A DNA stretch of 64,000 bases from Mycetocola miduiensis (GCF_900115155.1 NZ_FOVM01000004.1:249341-313340); one strand, 5' to 3'; numbered from the stretch's first letter, positions 47,009 to 57,108 are shown. Notes: a model not told the origin generated them from the sequence alone. Made by a program: numbers and translations.

Positions 47009-47935
47009 TCAGGCGAGCCGGTCGAGGTAGCGCAGCAGCACGCCTTCCCGCGTCGCCCACGGCGAAACGTCGAGTTCGCGCACGTTGAACGCCGCCATCG
47101 CCTCGCTCAGGACGATCCCGCCGGCGACGATCTGGAACGTCCGATCCGTCGTGATCCCCGGCAGGGCCGGCCGCGAGTCCGCTGGAATCTGGGCGAGCCG
47201 TGGAACCCAGTCGTCGAGACGGTTCCGGCGGAGGGTGAGACGGTCCTCCTCGCCGACACCGTCGGTCTCCGAACCGGCGAGGCGGGCGAGCGAACGAATC
47301 GTCTTGGATGAGCCCACGATCTGTCCGGGTTTGCCGAGTCCTGAAAACTCGGATCGTGCCGCCTCCAGCACGCTCCTGGCATGGTCGCGGAGGGAGTTCT
47401 GCTGCGCCTCGGTCGGCGGGTCGTTGTGCAGGAACCCGATCGTCGAGCGTCCGGCGCCGAGGGGGAGCGAGAGCGCGACCTCGGGTTCCTCGTCCTTCCC
47501 CAGGGCGATCTCCAGCGAACCACCGCCGATGTCGAACAGCAGGATGTTGCCTGCGGACCATCCGTACCAGCGGCGGACCGCGAGGAAGGTGAGCCTGGCT
47601 TCCTCCTCGCCGCTCAGAACGTGGAGGTCGATGCCGGTCTCGCGTTTGATCAGTGCGAGCACCTCCGGGCCGTTCGTCGCCTCGCGGACGGCTGACGTCG
47701 CCATGGGGAGCAGTTCGTCGAGGTTGCTCTCCTTCGCGATCCTCGCGGCATCCCGAATCGCCCCGACGAGCGATGACACCCCTTCGTCCGTGATCGAGCC
47801 GTCGGAATCGATGTATCGCATCAGCCGCAACACGGATTTGTGCGACGCTTCGGCAACGGGGCGCGCTCCGCTGTGAGCATCGACGATCAGCAGGTGGACG
47901 GTGTTTGAGCCCACATCGAGCACTCCGAGTCGCAT
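47009..47935 (-). CDS. Ppx/GppA family phosphatase
   Basis: A 308-residue ASKHA-fold enzyme (LGVLDVGSNTVHLLIVD at the N-terminus; NILLFDIGGGSLEIALG phosphate-binding loop; SAVREATNGPEVL). The family hydrolyses polyphosphate or pppGpp. This is the short, single-domain actinobacterial form. It starts at ATG 47935 and diverges from the acetyltransferase gene by 33 bases. Either substrate is possible. Confidence 0.88.
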   Translation of the reverse strand: MRLGVLDVGSNTVHLLIVDAHSGARPVAEASHKSVLRLMRYIDSDGSITDEGVSSLVGAIRDAARIAKESNLDELLPMATSAVREATNGPEVLALIKRETGIDLHVLSGEEEARLTFLAVRRWYGWSAGNILLFDIGGGSLEIALGKDEEPEVALSLPLGAGRSTIGFLHNDPPTEAQQNSLRDHARSVLEAARSEFSGLGKPGQIVGSSKTIRSLARLAGSETDGVGEEDRLTLRRNRLDDWVPRLAQIPADSRPALPGITTDRTFQIVAGGIVLSEAMAAFNVRELDVSPWATREGVLLRYLDRLA

Positions 47936-47968
47936 ACCCACAGGGTACCGCTCGCTAAACTTGCGCTC

Positions 47969-48478
47969 ATGTCGCACCCCGAATACACCGTCCGTCGCGC
48001 CCGCACCTCCGATGTCGCCGCTATCCGGACGCTGATCGAGCCCCTCGTGGCCGAGCGCATCCTGCTCGGCAAGGAACGTGTCGTCTTTTACGAGTCGGTT
48101 CAGGAATTCCGCGTGGCAGAGGCATCCGACGGAACGCTCATCGGCTGCGGGGCGCTGCACGTGATGTGGGAGGACCTCGGCGAGGTGCGCACCCTGGCCG
48201 TCGCTCCCGCCTGGCTCGGCACGGGAGTCGGTCGCGCGCTCCTTGAGCGGCTCGAAGCGGATGCCCGTGAGCTCGGGCTGTCGCGCCTGTTCTGCCTGAC
48301 CTTCGAGGTGTCTTTTTTCACCCGCAATGGCTACGGCGAGATCGGCGAGGGCGTCATCGACCCGGAAATCTACTCGGAGATGGTGCGTTCCTCCGACGAA
48401 GGAGTCGCAGAATTCCTCGACCTCGCTCGAGTAAAGCCGAACACGCTCGGAAACTCTCGAATGCTGAAACGCCTCTAA
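47969..48478 (+). CDS. argA: GNAT acetyltransferase, short N-acetylglutamate synthase type
   Basis: A 169-residue GNAT protein with the acetyl-CoA loop LAVAPAWLGTGVGRALLERL and C-terminal LFCLTFEVSFFTRNGYGEI, the pattern of short N-acetylglutamate synthases (ArgA without the kinase-like domain). It would start arginine synthesis by acetylating glutamate. No arginine genes are close by, so the call rests on motifs. Confidence 0.8.
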   Translation: MSHPEYTVRRARTSDVAAIRTLIEPLVAERILLGKERVVFYESVQEFRVAEASDGTLIGCGALHVMWEDLGEVRTLAVAPAWLGTGVGRALLERLEADARELGLSRLFCLTFEVSFFTRNGYGEIGEGVIDPEIYSEMVRSSDEGVAEFLDLARVKPNTLGNSRMLKRL

Positions 48479-48673
48479 TCTGCTCATTTGTTGTCACTCT
48501 TGTGGGGGTACTTGGGCGTGGATAGTTTTTACTAACTGTTTACCCCTCGGGTGAATCGGCGTCATGCAGCAGCCCTAGCGTTACGAGTGTTGCTGCCGCT
48601 GTCCCCGGCCTGTGCCGCAATGGAGCGCACTGCCGGTGCGCCGTTCAACCGTCGCATGAACTTCGGGAGACCA

Positions 48674-51600
48674 ATGTTGCTGTCCAAGCGCCTCTGGCGT
48701 ACCACCGCCTTCGCATCACTCGTCGGTCTCGCGGCCGCGCCTCTCGCGGTGCTTCCCGCTTCGGCCAGCGTCGACGGCACAGGGGTGGTGATCAATGAGG
48801 CGTATCTCTCCGGCGGAAGCGCTGGGGCAGCCTTCAAGAACAAATTCGTCGAGCTGTACAACCCGACCGATGCCGCCATCGACATCAGCGGCTGGTCGCT
48901 GCAGTACCGTTCCGCCGGGGCATCAACGGCGTTCACCGGCGTCGGCGCCCTGACCGGGACGATCCCGGCTGAGGGCTACTACCTCGTGGCAATGAACAGC
49001 AACGGCACCGCCGGTGCGGACCTTCCGACCCCGGACGCCACAACCGGCGTGACCCCGAGCGGCACGAACGGTACCCTCGCCCTCGTCTCGTCCAGCGCGG
49101 CGATCGCTCCAGCCCCCGGCTCGGTCACCGCGGATCCCGCCGTCGTCGACCTGCTCGGCTACGGCACCTCGAACACCTTCGAAACGGCAGCGGCCACATC
49201 GCCAGCAGGAAACACCGACGTCAAGAGCGTCACCCGCACCGCGTTCGCCGACACCAACAACAACTCCGCCGACTTCACTCTCTCCGCGGCAATCACGCCG
49301 CAGAACTCACCCGGAACCGCGCCCATCGACCCCGTGGACCCGGTCGACCCGGTCGATCCGGTGGACCCGCCCGCCGGACCCGGCGCAGTGACGATCGCGG
49401 ACATCCAGGGGACCGGAGACGCCAGCCCGAAGGCCGGCACCGCCGTCACCACAACCGGCGTCGTCACCGCGGCATACTCAACCGGCGGCTTCGCCGGTTA
49501 CTACCTGCAGACTCCGGGCACCGGCGGTACAGGCGTCGGACAGACGGCATCCGATGCGCTCTTCGTCTACTCGCCGAGCACCGTGGCATCCGTCGCAGTC
49601 GGTCAGTACGTCCAGGTGACCGGCACGGTCTCCGAGTACTTCGGACTCACCCAGATCACCGTCGCCGATGCCGCCGGGCTCAGCCAACTCGATGCCTCGA
49701 GCGTCGTCGCACCCGTCGCAGCCGTGATCGGCTACCCCAAAACGGCCGCCGAACGTGAACGTCTCGAGGGAATGCTGATCGCCCCTGCCGGCGACTTCAC
49801 GGTCACCGACGTCTTCAACACGAACCAGTACGGCGAAATCGGGCTGGCCGCATCCACGACCCCGCTCGTGAATCCGACGGTACTCGGCGCTCCCGGCACA
49901 CCCGAGAACGCGGCGGCAGCGACCCGGTTCGACACGGAACTTGTCACCCTCGACGACGGCTCCACGATCAACTTCCTCAGCACAGCGAACGGGGGAGCGA
50001 ACAAGAAGTTCCCTCTCCCGTACCTGTCACAGGATGCCCCGGTGCGGGTCGGAGCTCCCGTGGCATTCACGGCGCCGGTCATCCTCGACTACCGCAACAA
50101 CAACTGGAAGTTCCAGCCCACCACGCATCTGACCGCTGAGAACGCGGGCACCGTACAGCCGATCACGTTCGGGAACACCCGTACCCCCGCGCCGGAGGAC
50201 GTCGGCGGCGACATTTCGCTCGCGACCTTCAACGTGCTCAACTACTTCGCCACTACCGGCGCAGATCGCACCGGATGCACGTACTACACAGACCGCGCGG
50301 GCAACCCGATCACGGTGAACAACTCGGATGCTGCAGGTTGCGGTGTACGGGGTGCGGCGAACGCCGAAAACCTCGCCCGCCAGCAGGCGAAGATCGTCAC
50401 GGCGATCAACGCGCTTGACGCGGACATCGTCTCCCTCGAGGAGATCGAGAACTCCGCCGCCGTCGGTAAGGATCGCGACTTCGCCCTCGGTGTCCTCGTC
50501 GACGCTCTCAATGCCGACGCAGGCAGCGACGTCTGGTCGTTCGTGCCGTCACCGGAAGCAGTGCCCGCCGACGAGGATGTAATCCGCACCGCCTTCATCT
50601 TCAAAGCGGCGACGATCGACACCGTCGGCGAGAGCCGGATCCTTCTCGATTCGCCGGCCTTCACGAACGCCCGGGAGCCCAACGCGCAGGCGTTCAAGCC
50701 AGCCGGATCAGCGAACGCTGAGACCTTCCTCGTCATCGCCAACCACTTCAAGTCGAAGAGCGACGGCGGAGCGACAGGGGACAACGTCGACTCCGGTGAG
50801 GGCGCATACTCCGGTGACCGCACTCGCCAGGCCACAGCGCTTGTCGCCTTCGCCGACCAATTCAAGACTGAGCTGGGCACAGAAAGAGTCTTCCTCACCG
50901 GAGACTTCAACTCGTACGCCAAGGAATCGCCGATCGCCGTCCTCGAGAGCGCCGGCTACGTCAGCCAGGGCGCCAAGACCGGTGAGCACACCTACCAGTT
51001 CGGCAAGGCCGTTGGTTCACTCGACTATGTGTTCGCGTCTGAAGAAGCAGACGCCTCGGTCACCGGCGCAGACATCTGGAACATCAACTCGGTCGAATCG
51101 ATCGCCCTCGAGTACTCGCGGTACAACTACAACGCGACGAACTTCTACTCCGAGGACGTGTACCGGTCGAGCGACCACGACCCGATGATCATCGGGATCG
51201 ACGCCGCTGCGACGACGTCGACCGTCAACCTGCTGAACATCAACGACTTCCACGGGCGGATCGACGCCAACACCGTGAAGTTCGCCGGAACAATCGAGTC
51301 GCTTAAGGCACAGTTCGGACCGGGCCAGTCGTTGTTCCTCTCGGCAGGTGACAACATCGGCGCCTCGCTGTTCGCTTCGTCATCCCTTCAGGACCAGCCC
51401 ACCATCGACGTGCTGAACGCGCTCGCCCTTGCGGCCAGTGCCGTCGGCAACCACGAATTCGACCGGGGCTATGACGACCTCGTCGACCGAGTGATCAACG
51501 GGGGGCAGAACGCCCGACTCGAGTACCTCGGCGCTAACGTCTACCAGAAGGGCACGACAACCCCCGCCCTCGACGAGTACGCGATCTTGGAAGTCGACGG

Positions 51601-53143
51601 AGTCGACGTCGCCGTGATCGGAGCCGTAACCCAGGAAACCCCGACCCTCGTTTCACCCGCAGGCGTTGCGGACCTCGACTTCGGCGACCCCGTCGAAGCC
51701 GTGAACCGGGTCGCAGCCCAGCTGACGGACGGCGACGAGGCGAACGGTGAAGCGGACGTTCTCGTGGCGGAGTACCACGAGGGATCCGGCCTGCCCAACG
51801 GCTCAACGCTTGAACAGGCGATCCTCGCAGGCGGCGCCTTCGCCGACATCGTGTCGAAGACGACCGCCGAGGTCGACGCCATCTTCACCGGCCACACCCA
51901 CATGGAGTACGTGTGGGATGCTCCTATCCCCGGAGTTCCCGGCGAAACCCGTCCGATCGTGCAGACGGGCAGTTACGGTGCGAACATCGGCCAGATCGTC
52001 CTGACCGTGGACAAGACGACCGGCGATGTCACGAACTACGAAGCACGCAACGTCCCCCGGCTCACGACGGCCGATGCTGACCTCATCGCGGCGTACCCGG
52101 CCGTCGCCGAGGTCGACCGAATCGTCAAGGCGGCGATTGCGGAGTCGAACGTGATCGGGCAGCAGGTTGTCGGAAGCGCCACCGCGCCGATCACGACCGC
52201 ATTCGCCAACGGAGCCAGGGATGACCGCGCATCGGAGTCGACGCTCGGCAACTTCGTCGCTAACGCGCTCGTCGACTCGCTCTCATCAGCCGACCGCGGC
52301 GGTGCCGAGATCGGCGTCGTCAACCCAGGCGGACTGCGCGCGGACATCGACACGGGTGACATCACCTACGCCGAGGCCAACGCGGTCCTGCCGTTCCTTA
52401 ACAACCTGTGGACGACATCCCTCACCGGAGCTCAGTTCAAGATCATGCTCGAGCAGCAGTGGCAGACCAACGCCGACGGAACCATCCCAACCCGCTCCTA
52501 CCTCCAGCTCGGTCTTTCGGACAACGTGACGTACACCTTCGACCCCGCTAGGGCGCAGGGCGACAGGATCACGAGCATCACGGTGAACGGGGCTCCGATC
52601 GACCCGGCGGCGTCGTACCGGATCGGATCGTTCAGCTTCCTGCTCCAGGGCGGAGATAACTTCCGGATCTTCACCGAGGGCACCGACACCCGCGATTCGG
52701 GTCTCGTTGACCGGGATGCCTGGATCGCTTACATCACCGCCAACAGCCCCGTCTCACCGAGCTTCGACCGTCGTTCGGTTCAGGTCACCGGCATTCCGAC
52801 CGGTCCAGTGACCGAGGGCAGCACCGTGACGCTGAACCTCTCGAAGCTCGACCTGACCTCGCTCGGCAGCCCGGTGAACACCCTCGTCACCGCCGCCGTC
52901 GACGGAGTCGTCGTGGCGACCGCCCCAGTCTCCGCCGGAGCAGCGACTGTGTCGTTCACGGTTCCGGAGGGCGCAGGCACCAAGACGGTGACGATCACCG
53001 CGCAGGAGTCCGGAACAACGGTCACCGTGCCGCTGACCGTCACAGCAGCAGAGCAGCCGACTCCGCCGACGCCGATTGAGAAAGTGGTTGAGATCATCAA
53101 GAAGGTCATCAGCTGGCTCTCGAAGCTGTTCGGCTGGAGGTGA
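48674..53143 (+). CDS. Secreted nuclease / 5'-nucleotidase fusion with amphipathic C-terminus
   Basis: A 1489-residue exported protein, beginning at 48674 with GGGAG upstream (in-frame ATGs at 48551 and 48656 lack one). Residues 1-33 are a signal peptide (ASA-S). Next are a lamin-tail-like domain (~35-200; NKFVELYNPTDAAIDISGWSL), a (VDP)n linker, an OB-type region (~235-420) and an endonuclease/exonuclease/phosphatase domain (~514-840; ATFNVLNYF, SLEEIENS, LTGDFNSY, SSDHDPM). A metallophosphatase follows (NINDFHGRID ~857; GNHEFDRG ~925), then the 5'-nucleotidase C-terminal domain (~1165-1340). The tail (EKVVEIIKKVISWLSKLF, final 22 residues) forms an amphipathic, basic helix. No LPxTG motif is seen. 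The protein probably scavenges phosphate and nucleosides from extracellular DNA. Confidence 0.9.
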   Translation: MLLSKRLWRTTAFASLVGLAAAPLAVLPASASVDGTGVVINEAYLSGGSAGAAFKNKFVELYNPTDAAIDISGWSLQYRSAGASTAFTGVGALTGTIPAEGYYLVAMNSNGTAGADLPTPDATTGVTPSGTNGTLALVSSSAAIAPAPGSVTADPAVVDLLGYGTSNTFETAAATSPAGNTDVKSVTRTAFADTNNNSADFTLSAAITPQNSPGTAPIDPVDPVDPVDPVDPPAGPGAVTIADIQGTGDASPKAGTAVTTTGVVTAAYSTGGFAGYYLQTPGTGGTGVGQTASDALFVYSPSTVASVAVGQYVQVTGTVSEYFGLTQITVADAAGLSQLDASSVVAPVAAVIGYPKTAAERERLEGMLIAPAGDFTVTDVFNTNQYGEIGLAASTTPLVNPTVLGAPGTPENAAAATRFDTELVTLDDGSTINFLSTANGGANKKFPLPYLSQDAPVRVGAPVAFTAPVILDYRNNNWKFQPTTHLTAENAGTVQPITFGNTRTPAPEDVGGDISLATFNVLNYFATTGADRTGCTYYTDRAGNPITVNNSDAAGCGVRGAANAENLARQQAKIVTAINALDADIVSLEEIENSAAVGKDRDFALGVLVDALNADAGSDVWSFVPSPEAVPADEDVIRTAFIFKAATIDTVGESRILLDSPAFTNAREPNAQAFKPAGSANAETFLVIANHFKSKSDGGATGDNVDSGEGAYSGDRTRQATALVAFADQFKTELGTERVFLTGDFNSYAKESPIAVLESAGYVSQGAKTGEHTYQFGKAVGSLDYVFASEEADASVTGADIWNINSVESIALEYSRYNYNATNFYSEDVYRSSDHDPMIIGIDAAATTSTVNLLNINDFHGRIDANTVKFAGTIESLKAQFGPGQSLFLSAGDNIGASLFASSSLQDQPTIDVLNALALAASAVGNHEFDRGYDDLVDRVINGGQNARLEYLGANVYQKGTTTPALDEYAILEVDGVDVAVIGAVTQETPTLVSPAGVADLDFGDPVEAVNRVAAQLTDGDEANGEADVLVAEYHEGSGLPNGSTLEQAILAGGAFADIVSKTTAEVDAIFTGHTHMEYVWDAPIPGVPGETRPIVQTGSYGANIGQIVLTVDKTTGDVTNYEARNVPRLTTADADLIAAYPAVAEVDRIVKAAIAESNVIGQQVVGSATAPITTAFANGARDDRASESTLGNFVANALVDSLSSADRGGAEIGVVNPGGLRADIDTGDITYAEANAVLPFLNNLWTTSLTGAQFKIMLEQQWQTNADGTIPTRSYLQLGLSDNVTYTFDPARAQGDRITSITVNGAPIDPAASYRIGSFSFLLQGGDNFRIFTEGTDTRDSGLVDRDAWIAYITANSPVSPSFDRRSVQVTGIPTGPVTEGSTVTLNLSKLDLTSLGSPVNTLVTAAVDGVVVATAPVSAGAATVSFTVPEGAGTKTVTITAQESGTTVTVPLTVTAAEQPTPPTPIEKVVEIIKKVISWLSKLFGWR

Positions 53144-53258
53144 GTCTGAGCTCCTGAGCCGAGTCCCGGCTTCGAAACGTCGACCCGCGGAGGGACGCAA
53201 TCGCGACCCTCCGCGCGTCTTCGTGTTGCGGCATCCGACGGCTGGATATCCTGAAGCC

Positions 53259-53879
53259 ATGTCGACCAACGAACGCAACGGGCGCGAACCGAAGAGCGTC
53301 TACGTGCGCAGGCGACTCTGGGTTCTGGCCGGATTCGTCGCCATCATCGCGATCATCGCCCTGGTGATCTGGAAGCCCGGCTCGACCTCCGGCGCCACCC
53401 AGCAGGAGAAGCCCAAAACCGAAACTTCGTCGACGGCATCAGCGACGCCGACCGCGACTCCCGGTGCAGGAGTAGCGTGCATAGAGGGCGATATCCTTGT
53501 CGAAGCGCTCACCGATAAGCCCAGCTATGCGGCGGGTGAACTTCCGCAACTCTCGCTGCGGATCACGAACACAAGCGACGCTGCCTGCGGTGTCAACGTG
53601 GGAACAGCCGCCCAGGTCTTCACCGTCAAGAGCGGCGACGAGGTGTACTGGACGTCGACGGATTGCCAGGTCGAGCCGGTTGACGCCCTGGTGACCCTCG
53701 AAGCCGGACAGGTCGTCGCCTCGACCGCGCCGATCGCGTGGGACCGGACCCGCTCCACTCCGTCGACGTGCGAAGAGGGGCGCCCGGCGGCACCCGCAGG
53801 TGGTGCCTCGTACCACCTCAGCACCGCCGTCGGTGGATTCGTGAGCGAAGAGTCCAAGCAGTTCATCCTTCAGGGCTGA
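53259..53879 (+). CDS. Membrane-anchored protein, function unknown
   Basis: The 206-residue protein has a basic N-terminus and one membrane helix (residues ~24-43, LWVLAGFVAIIAIIALVIW). A Thr/Ser/Pro-rich stalk leads to an extracytoplasmic domain with four Cys (CIEGD, ACGV, DCQVEP, STCEEG). These may form two disulfides; the domain reads like a small beta-sandwich (ELPQLSLRITNTSDAACGV). Start at 53259. Confidence 0.7.
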   Translation: MSTNERNGREPKSVYVRRRLWVLAGFVAIIAIIALVIWKPGSTSGATQQEKPKTETSSTASATPTATPGAGVACIEGDILVEALTDKPSYAAGELPQLSLRITNTSDAACGVNVGTAAQVFTVKSGDEVYWTSTDCQVEPVDALVTLEAGQVVASTAPIAWDRTRSTPSTCEEGRPAAPAGGASYHLSTAVGGFVSEESKQFILQG

Positions 53880-53892
53880 GATGATAGTCAGC

Positions 53893-54285
53893 ATGTCCTC
53901 AAAAAAGAAGCAGCCGTCGTTCCGCTCGCAGGTACTCGCGGAGGCGCTCGAGCATCAGGACATGGCCGCCGTCGCTTTTGCGCTGCGCAACGACCGCGTG
54001 ATCGTGCCGCTTCTCAAGGCCGGCCAGCGCGACAAACCCACCGACACCGGCGAGGTCTGGACCTACCGGCAACCGGAATCGGGCCGGCTGGCTCTTCTGC
54101 TCTTCTCCGACGCGGCGAACAAACCCGCCGCGCTTCCGCCGACGGTCGGCCTTCAGGACGGCGTCTGGCTGCACACATTCCTGCGCACCCACGGCAGCGA
54201 AATCGAGACCGTCTTCTTCGACATCGCGGGCCCGCATCCCATGCAGGCTACGCCGGATGAGCTGCTCCGGGTGCTCGCGCTCTGA
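53893..54285 (+). CDS. SseB-like protein
   Basis: A 130-residue protein with the SseB pattern (FALRNDRVIVPLLKAGQ; RLALLLFSDAAN; VGLQDGVWLHTFLRT), thought to be a cytoplasmic protein-interaction fold. ATG 53893 is taken as the start; ATG 53881, two bases after the preceding stop, is possible. It ends 12 bases before the convergent radA stop. Confidence 0.65.
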   Translation: MSSKKKQPSFRSQVLAEALEHQDMAAVAFALRNDRVIVPLLKAGQRDKPTDTGEVWTYRQPESGRLALLLFSDAANKPAALPPTVGLQDGVWLHTFLRTHGSEIETVFFDIAGPHPMQATPDELLRVLAL

Positions 54286-54297
54286 GAAACCGTCCGG

Positions 54298-55656
54298 TCA
54301 GAAGGCCCGATCGAGTTCCTTGTCAAAGGCGGACCCTGCGGCGTTCCTGGCTGACGTCAGTGCTTCGCGGATGCTCCCGACCGACGCATCGACAATGGTT
54401 TGATACCCCAGGCGCCGGGCTTCGCCCAGGCGCTGCTTCGCGGCGGCGACCGGGCGCACTTCACCCGCGAGGGAAATCTCTCCGAATGCGGCGAAATCGT
54501 GGGGGACAGGGTAATCGGATGCCGCCGAGGCGATCGCGATGGCGATTGCCAGGTCTGCGCCTGGTTCGGTGAGTTTCACCCCGCCGACGGTCGACACGTA
54601 TACGTCCTTGTCGTGCAGTTTGATGCCGGCGCGCTGGGACAACACGGCGAGCAGCATCGCCACCCGAGACGAATCGACACCGTTGGTCACCCGCCGCGGA
54701 TTGGGCATCGGGGTCTCGAGGACGAGCGCCTGGATTTCGACCGGAATCGCCCGCTTGCCTTCCATCGAGACCGTGACGCAGGTTCCGGAGACAGCTGCTC
54801 CGCGGCTGAGGAAGAGCGAACTGGGATCGGGAACCTCCGCGATGCCGTCACCGGTCATCTCGAAGCATCCGACCTCATCCGTTGGGCCGAAGCGGTTTTT
54901 CAGCGCACGGACGAACCGCAGCGAGGTATGCCGGTCGCCTTCGAACTGGCACACGACGTCGACGAGGTGTTCGAGCAGCCGTGGCCCGGCGATGCTGCCG
55001 TCTTTCGTGACGTGCCCGACGAGAAGCACGGGCAGGCCGCGTTCTTTGGCGACCCGGATCAGGGTCTGGGCAACTTCGCGAACCTGGCTAGGTTGCCCGG
55101 CGATGCCGTCAGACAGCGGACTGGACACCGTCTGGACGGAGTCGACGATGAGAAGCTGCGGTTGCACGGAGTCGATCTGGCCGAGCACCACGCCGAGGTC
55201 CGTCTCTGCGGCGAGGAAGAGGTTGTCGCTGAGCGCACCGGTTCGTCGCGCTCGGAGCTTGACCTGGTTCACCGACTCTTCAGCGCTCACATAGAGCACG
55301 CGCGACTTCGCCAGAGCTGCTTTTGCCGCGACCTCGAGAAGCAGCGTCGACTTACCGACACCGGGTTCGCCGGACAGCAGGATGGCTGCGCCGGGAACGA
55401 TGCCCCCGCCAAGCACACGGTCGAATTCGTCGATACCGGTGGGCCAGTGCGCGACATCCGCCTCGGTGATCTCCGTGATCGGCCTGGCAGAGCGGTCAGC
55501 GGAGAGCGATGCCGGGGTCACCCGCTGGACGATCCCGGTTTCGACCGAGACATCGACCACAGTGCCCCACTGCTGGCATTCGCCGCACCGGCCCGCCCAT
55601 TTGAGGGTCTGCCAGCCGCACTCGGTGCACTTGAAGGTCGAGGTCGGTTTAGCCAT
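54298..55656 (-). CDS. radA: DNA repair protein RadA
   Basis: A 452-residue recombination ATPase that helps extend joint molecules during homologous recombination. An N-terminal zinc finger (Cys10, Cys13, Cys24, Cys27) is followed by Walker A GEPGVGKS (96-103), the RadA motif KNRFG (in RALKNRFGPTDEVG) and a C-terminal LonC-like domain (SVGGVKLTEPGADLAIAIAIAS). Complete and normal in length. Confidence 0.96.
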   Translation of the reverse strand: MAKPTSTFKCTECGWQTLKWAGRCGECQQWGTVVDVSVETGIVQRVTPASLSADRSARPITEITEADVAHWPTGIDEFDRVLGGGIVPGAAILLSGEPGVGKSTLLLEVAAKAALAKSRVLYVSAEESVNQVKLRARRTGALSDNLFLAAETDLGVVLGQIDSVQPQLLIVDSVQTVSSPLSDGIAGQPSQVREVAQTLIRVAKERGLPVLLVGHVTKDGSIAGPRLLEHLVDVVCQFEGDRHTSLRFVRALKNRFGPTDEVGCFEMTGDGIAEVPDPSSLFLSRGAAVSGTCVTVSMEGKRAIPVEIQALVLETPMPNPRRVTNGVDSSRVAMLLAVLSQRAGIKLHDKDVYVSTVGGVKLTEPGADLAIAIAIASAASDYPVPHDFAAFGEISLAGEVRPVAAAKQRLGEARRLGYQTIVDASVGSIREALTSARNAAGSAFDKELDRAF

Positions 55657-55759
55657 GGACCGAGCTTATCCGCGGCATCCGACACCGGGGCTGACGGGCT
55701 TCACCGGTGGAAAGTTCCTCAATTCGCGCAGGCTGCGTTGATCAACTACACTCGACCGC

Positions 55760-55850
55760 GGTGGCGTGTCCGAGCGGCCGAAGGTGCAACTCTCGAAAAG
55801 TTGTGTGCGTCTAAAGCGCACCGTGGGTTCAAATCCCACCGCCACCGCCA
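55760..55850 (+). tRNA. tRNA-Ser (CGA)
   Basis: A class II tRNA with a long variable arm: acceptor GGTGGCG/CGCCACC, anticodon CGA in the loop of ACTCTCGAAAAGT, variable arm GTGCGTCTAAAGCGCAC and T arm GTGGGTTCAAATCCCAC. Discriminator G is followed by an encoded CCA (55848-55850). A terminator follows directly. Confidence 0.95.
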
Positions 55851-55856
55851 AACAGA

Positions 55857-55894
55857 AGGCCCCGACTCCCGGTAACGCTGGGAAGCCGGGGCCT
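55857..55894 (+). terminator. Terminator of tRNA-Ser
   Basis: AAGGCCCCG-A-CTCCC and GGGAA-G-CCGGGGCCTT form a long stem around GGTAACGCT, followed by TGTT. Confidence 0.85.
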
Positions 55895-55995
55895 TTGTTC
55901 TGGGCACAGTGAAGCCGCCCGTATACTCGGACCATGCCAAATCCGCGAGGCAGCAACGGTCAGCCATCCGCCCTCCAGCAGGGCGGGGGAGTTCT

Positions 55996-57018
55996 GTGAG
56001 CGGCGGTCTCGTCGCCCTGCTGGACGATGTCGCAGCCCTGGCCCGCATAGCGGCCGCCTCGATCGACGACGTCGCCGCCGGAGCCGCCAAGGCGGGTGCG
56101 AAAGCTGCCGGTGTGGTCATCGACGACGCCGCGGTCACCCCGCAGTACGTGTCAGGTGCGGACCCGTCGCGCGAATTGCCGATGATCAAGCGGATCTTCT
56201 GGGGCTCGCTCAGGAACAAACTCTTGATCATCCTTCCGGCGCTGCTGCTCATCAGTGCCTTCATCCCCGCGGTCATTCCGTTCATCCTCATGCTCGGTGG
56301 CACCTACCTCTGCTACGAGGGCGCCGAGAAGGTCTGGCACAAGGTTCGCGGCCACTCCGAAGCTGAGAAGGCACCTGCGGTCGAACGGGGCCCCCAGGCG
56401 GAGGCGAAGGTGACCAAAGGCGCCATCACCACCGACTTCATCCTCTCCTGCGAGATCATGGTGATCTCGATGAACGAGGTCGCGGATGAGTCACTGTGGG
56501 TCCGAGCGATCATCCTGGTCGTCGTAGCGTTTGCGATCACGATTCTTGTGTACGGTGCCGTCGCGCTCATCGTCAAGATGGACGACATCGGCCTGCACCT
56601 GACGACCAAAGACTCCGCGGGCTCACAGCGTTTCGGCGCGCTGCTCGTGAAGGGGATGCCCGCCGTGCTCGCCGCGATCACCTTTGTCGGGACGATCGCC
56701 ATGCTGTGGGTGGGTGGTCACATCATGCTGCAGGGAGCGTACGACCTCGGCTGGCATGCGCCGTATGACATCGTCCACGTCCTCGAGACGCCTTTCGCCG
56801 GCATCCCGGTAGTGGGTGGCTTCCTGGCGTGGCTCGTGAACACTCTGTGCTCGGCCGTCCTCGGTCTCGCGTGGGGCCTCGCCGTTCTGGCGATCCTGCA
56901 CCCGCTGCTGAAAGTGCTGCCGTTCGGCAAGGAGAAGGGCGGACACGCAGAGGGCGACATCCGCGCCGAGCTCGCCGGCTATCGGCCGACGAAATCCAAC
57001 GTCGATTCTGCCCCGTAG
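55996..57018 (+). CDS. DUF808 family membrane protein
   Basis: The 340-residue protein begins at GTG 55996 (VSGGLVALLDDVAALARIA) with GGGGGAG upstream. The conserved N-terminal helical region (ARIAAASIDDVAAGAAKAGAKA; GVVIDDAAVTPQYV) and six hydrophobic segments match DUF808 (YedI-type) proteins. Function unknown. It ends in a highly charged tail. Confidence 0.85.
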   Translation: MSGGLVALLDDVAALARIAAASIDDVAAGAAKAGAKAAGVVIDDAAVTPQYVSGADPSRELPMIKRIFWGSLRNKLLIILPALLLISAFIPAVIPFILMLGGTYLCYEGAEKVWHKVRGHSEAEKAPAVERGPQAEAKVTKGAITTDFILSCEIMVISMNEVADESLWVRAIILVVVAFAITILVYGAVALIVKMDDIGLHLTTKDSAGSQRFGALLVKGMPAVLAAITFVGTIAMLWVGGHIMLQGAYDLGWHAPYDIVHVLETPFAGIPVVGGFLAWLVNTLCSAVLGLAWGLAVLAILHPLLKVLPFGKEKGGHAEGDIRAELAGYRPTKSNVDSAP

Positions 57019-57025
57019 CTCGCAG

Positions 57026-57054
57026 AGCCCCCGAAGCCTCAGGTTGCGGGGGCT
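57026..57054 (+). terminator. Terminator of the DUF808 gene
   Basis: AGCCCCCG and CGGGGGCT pair around a loop with a small inner stem; TTTCC follows. Confidence 0.75.
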
Positions 57055-57108
57055 TTCCACTTTTCGCGCGGCCGGATCGCCGCTGAAGATCACGCGTAGA
57101 CTGGCGCG

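Noticed and set aside
49320..49375. GTCGACCCGGTCGA-type repeats that could be taken for a tandem-repeat or CRISPR-like array
   Set aside because: They encode the Val-Asp-Pro linker of the secreted nuclease in frame; the repeats are too short and without spacers. No CRISPR array is seen in the window.
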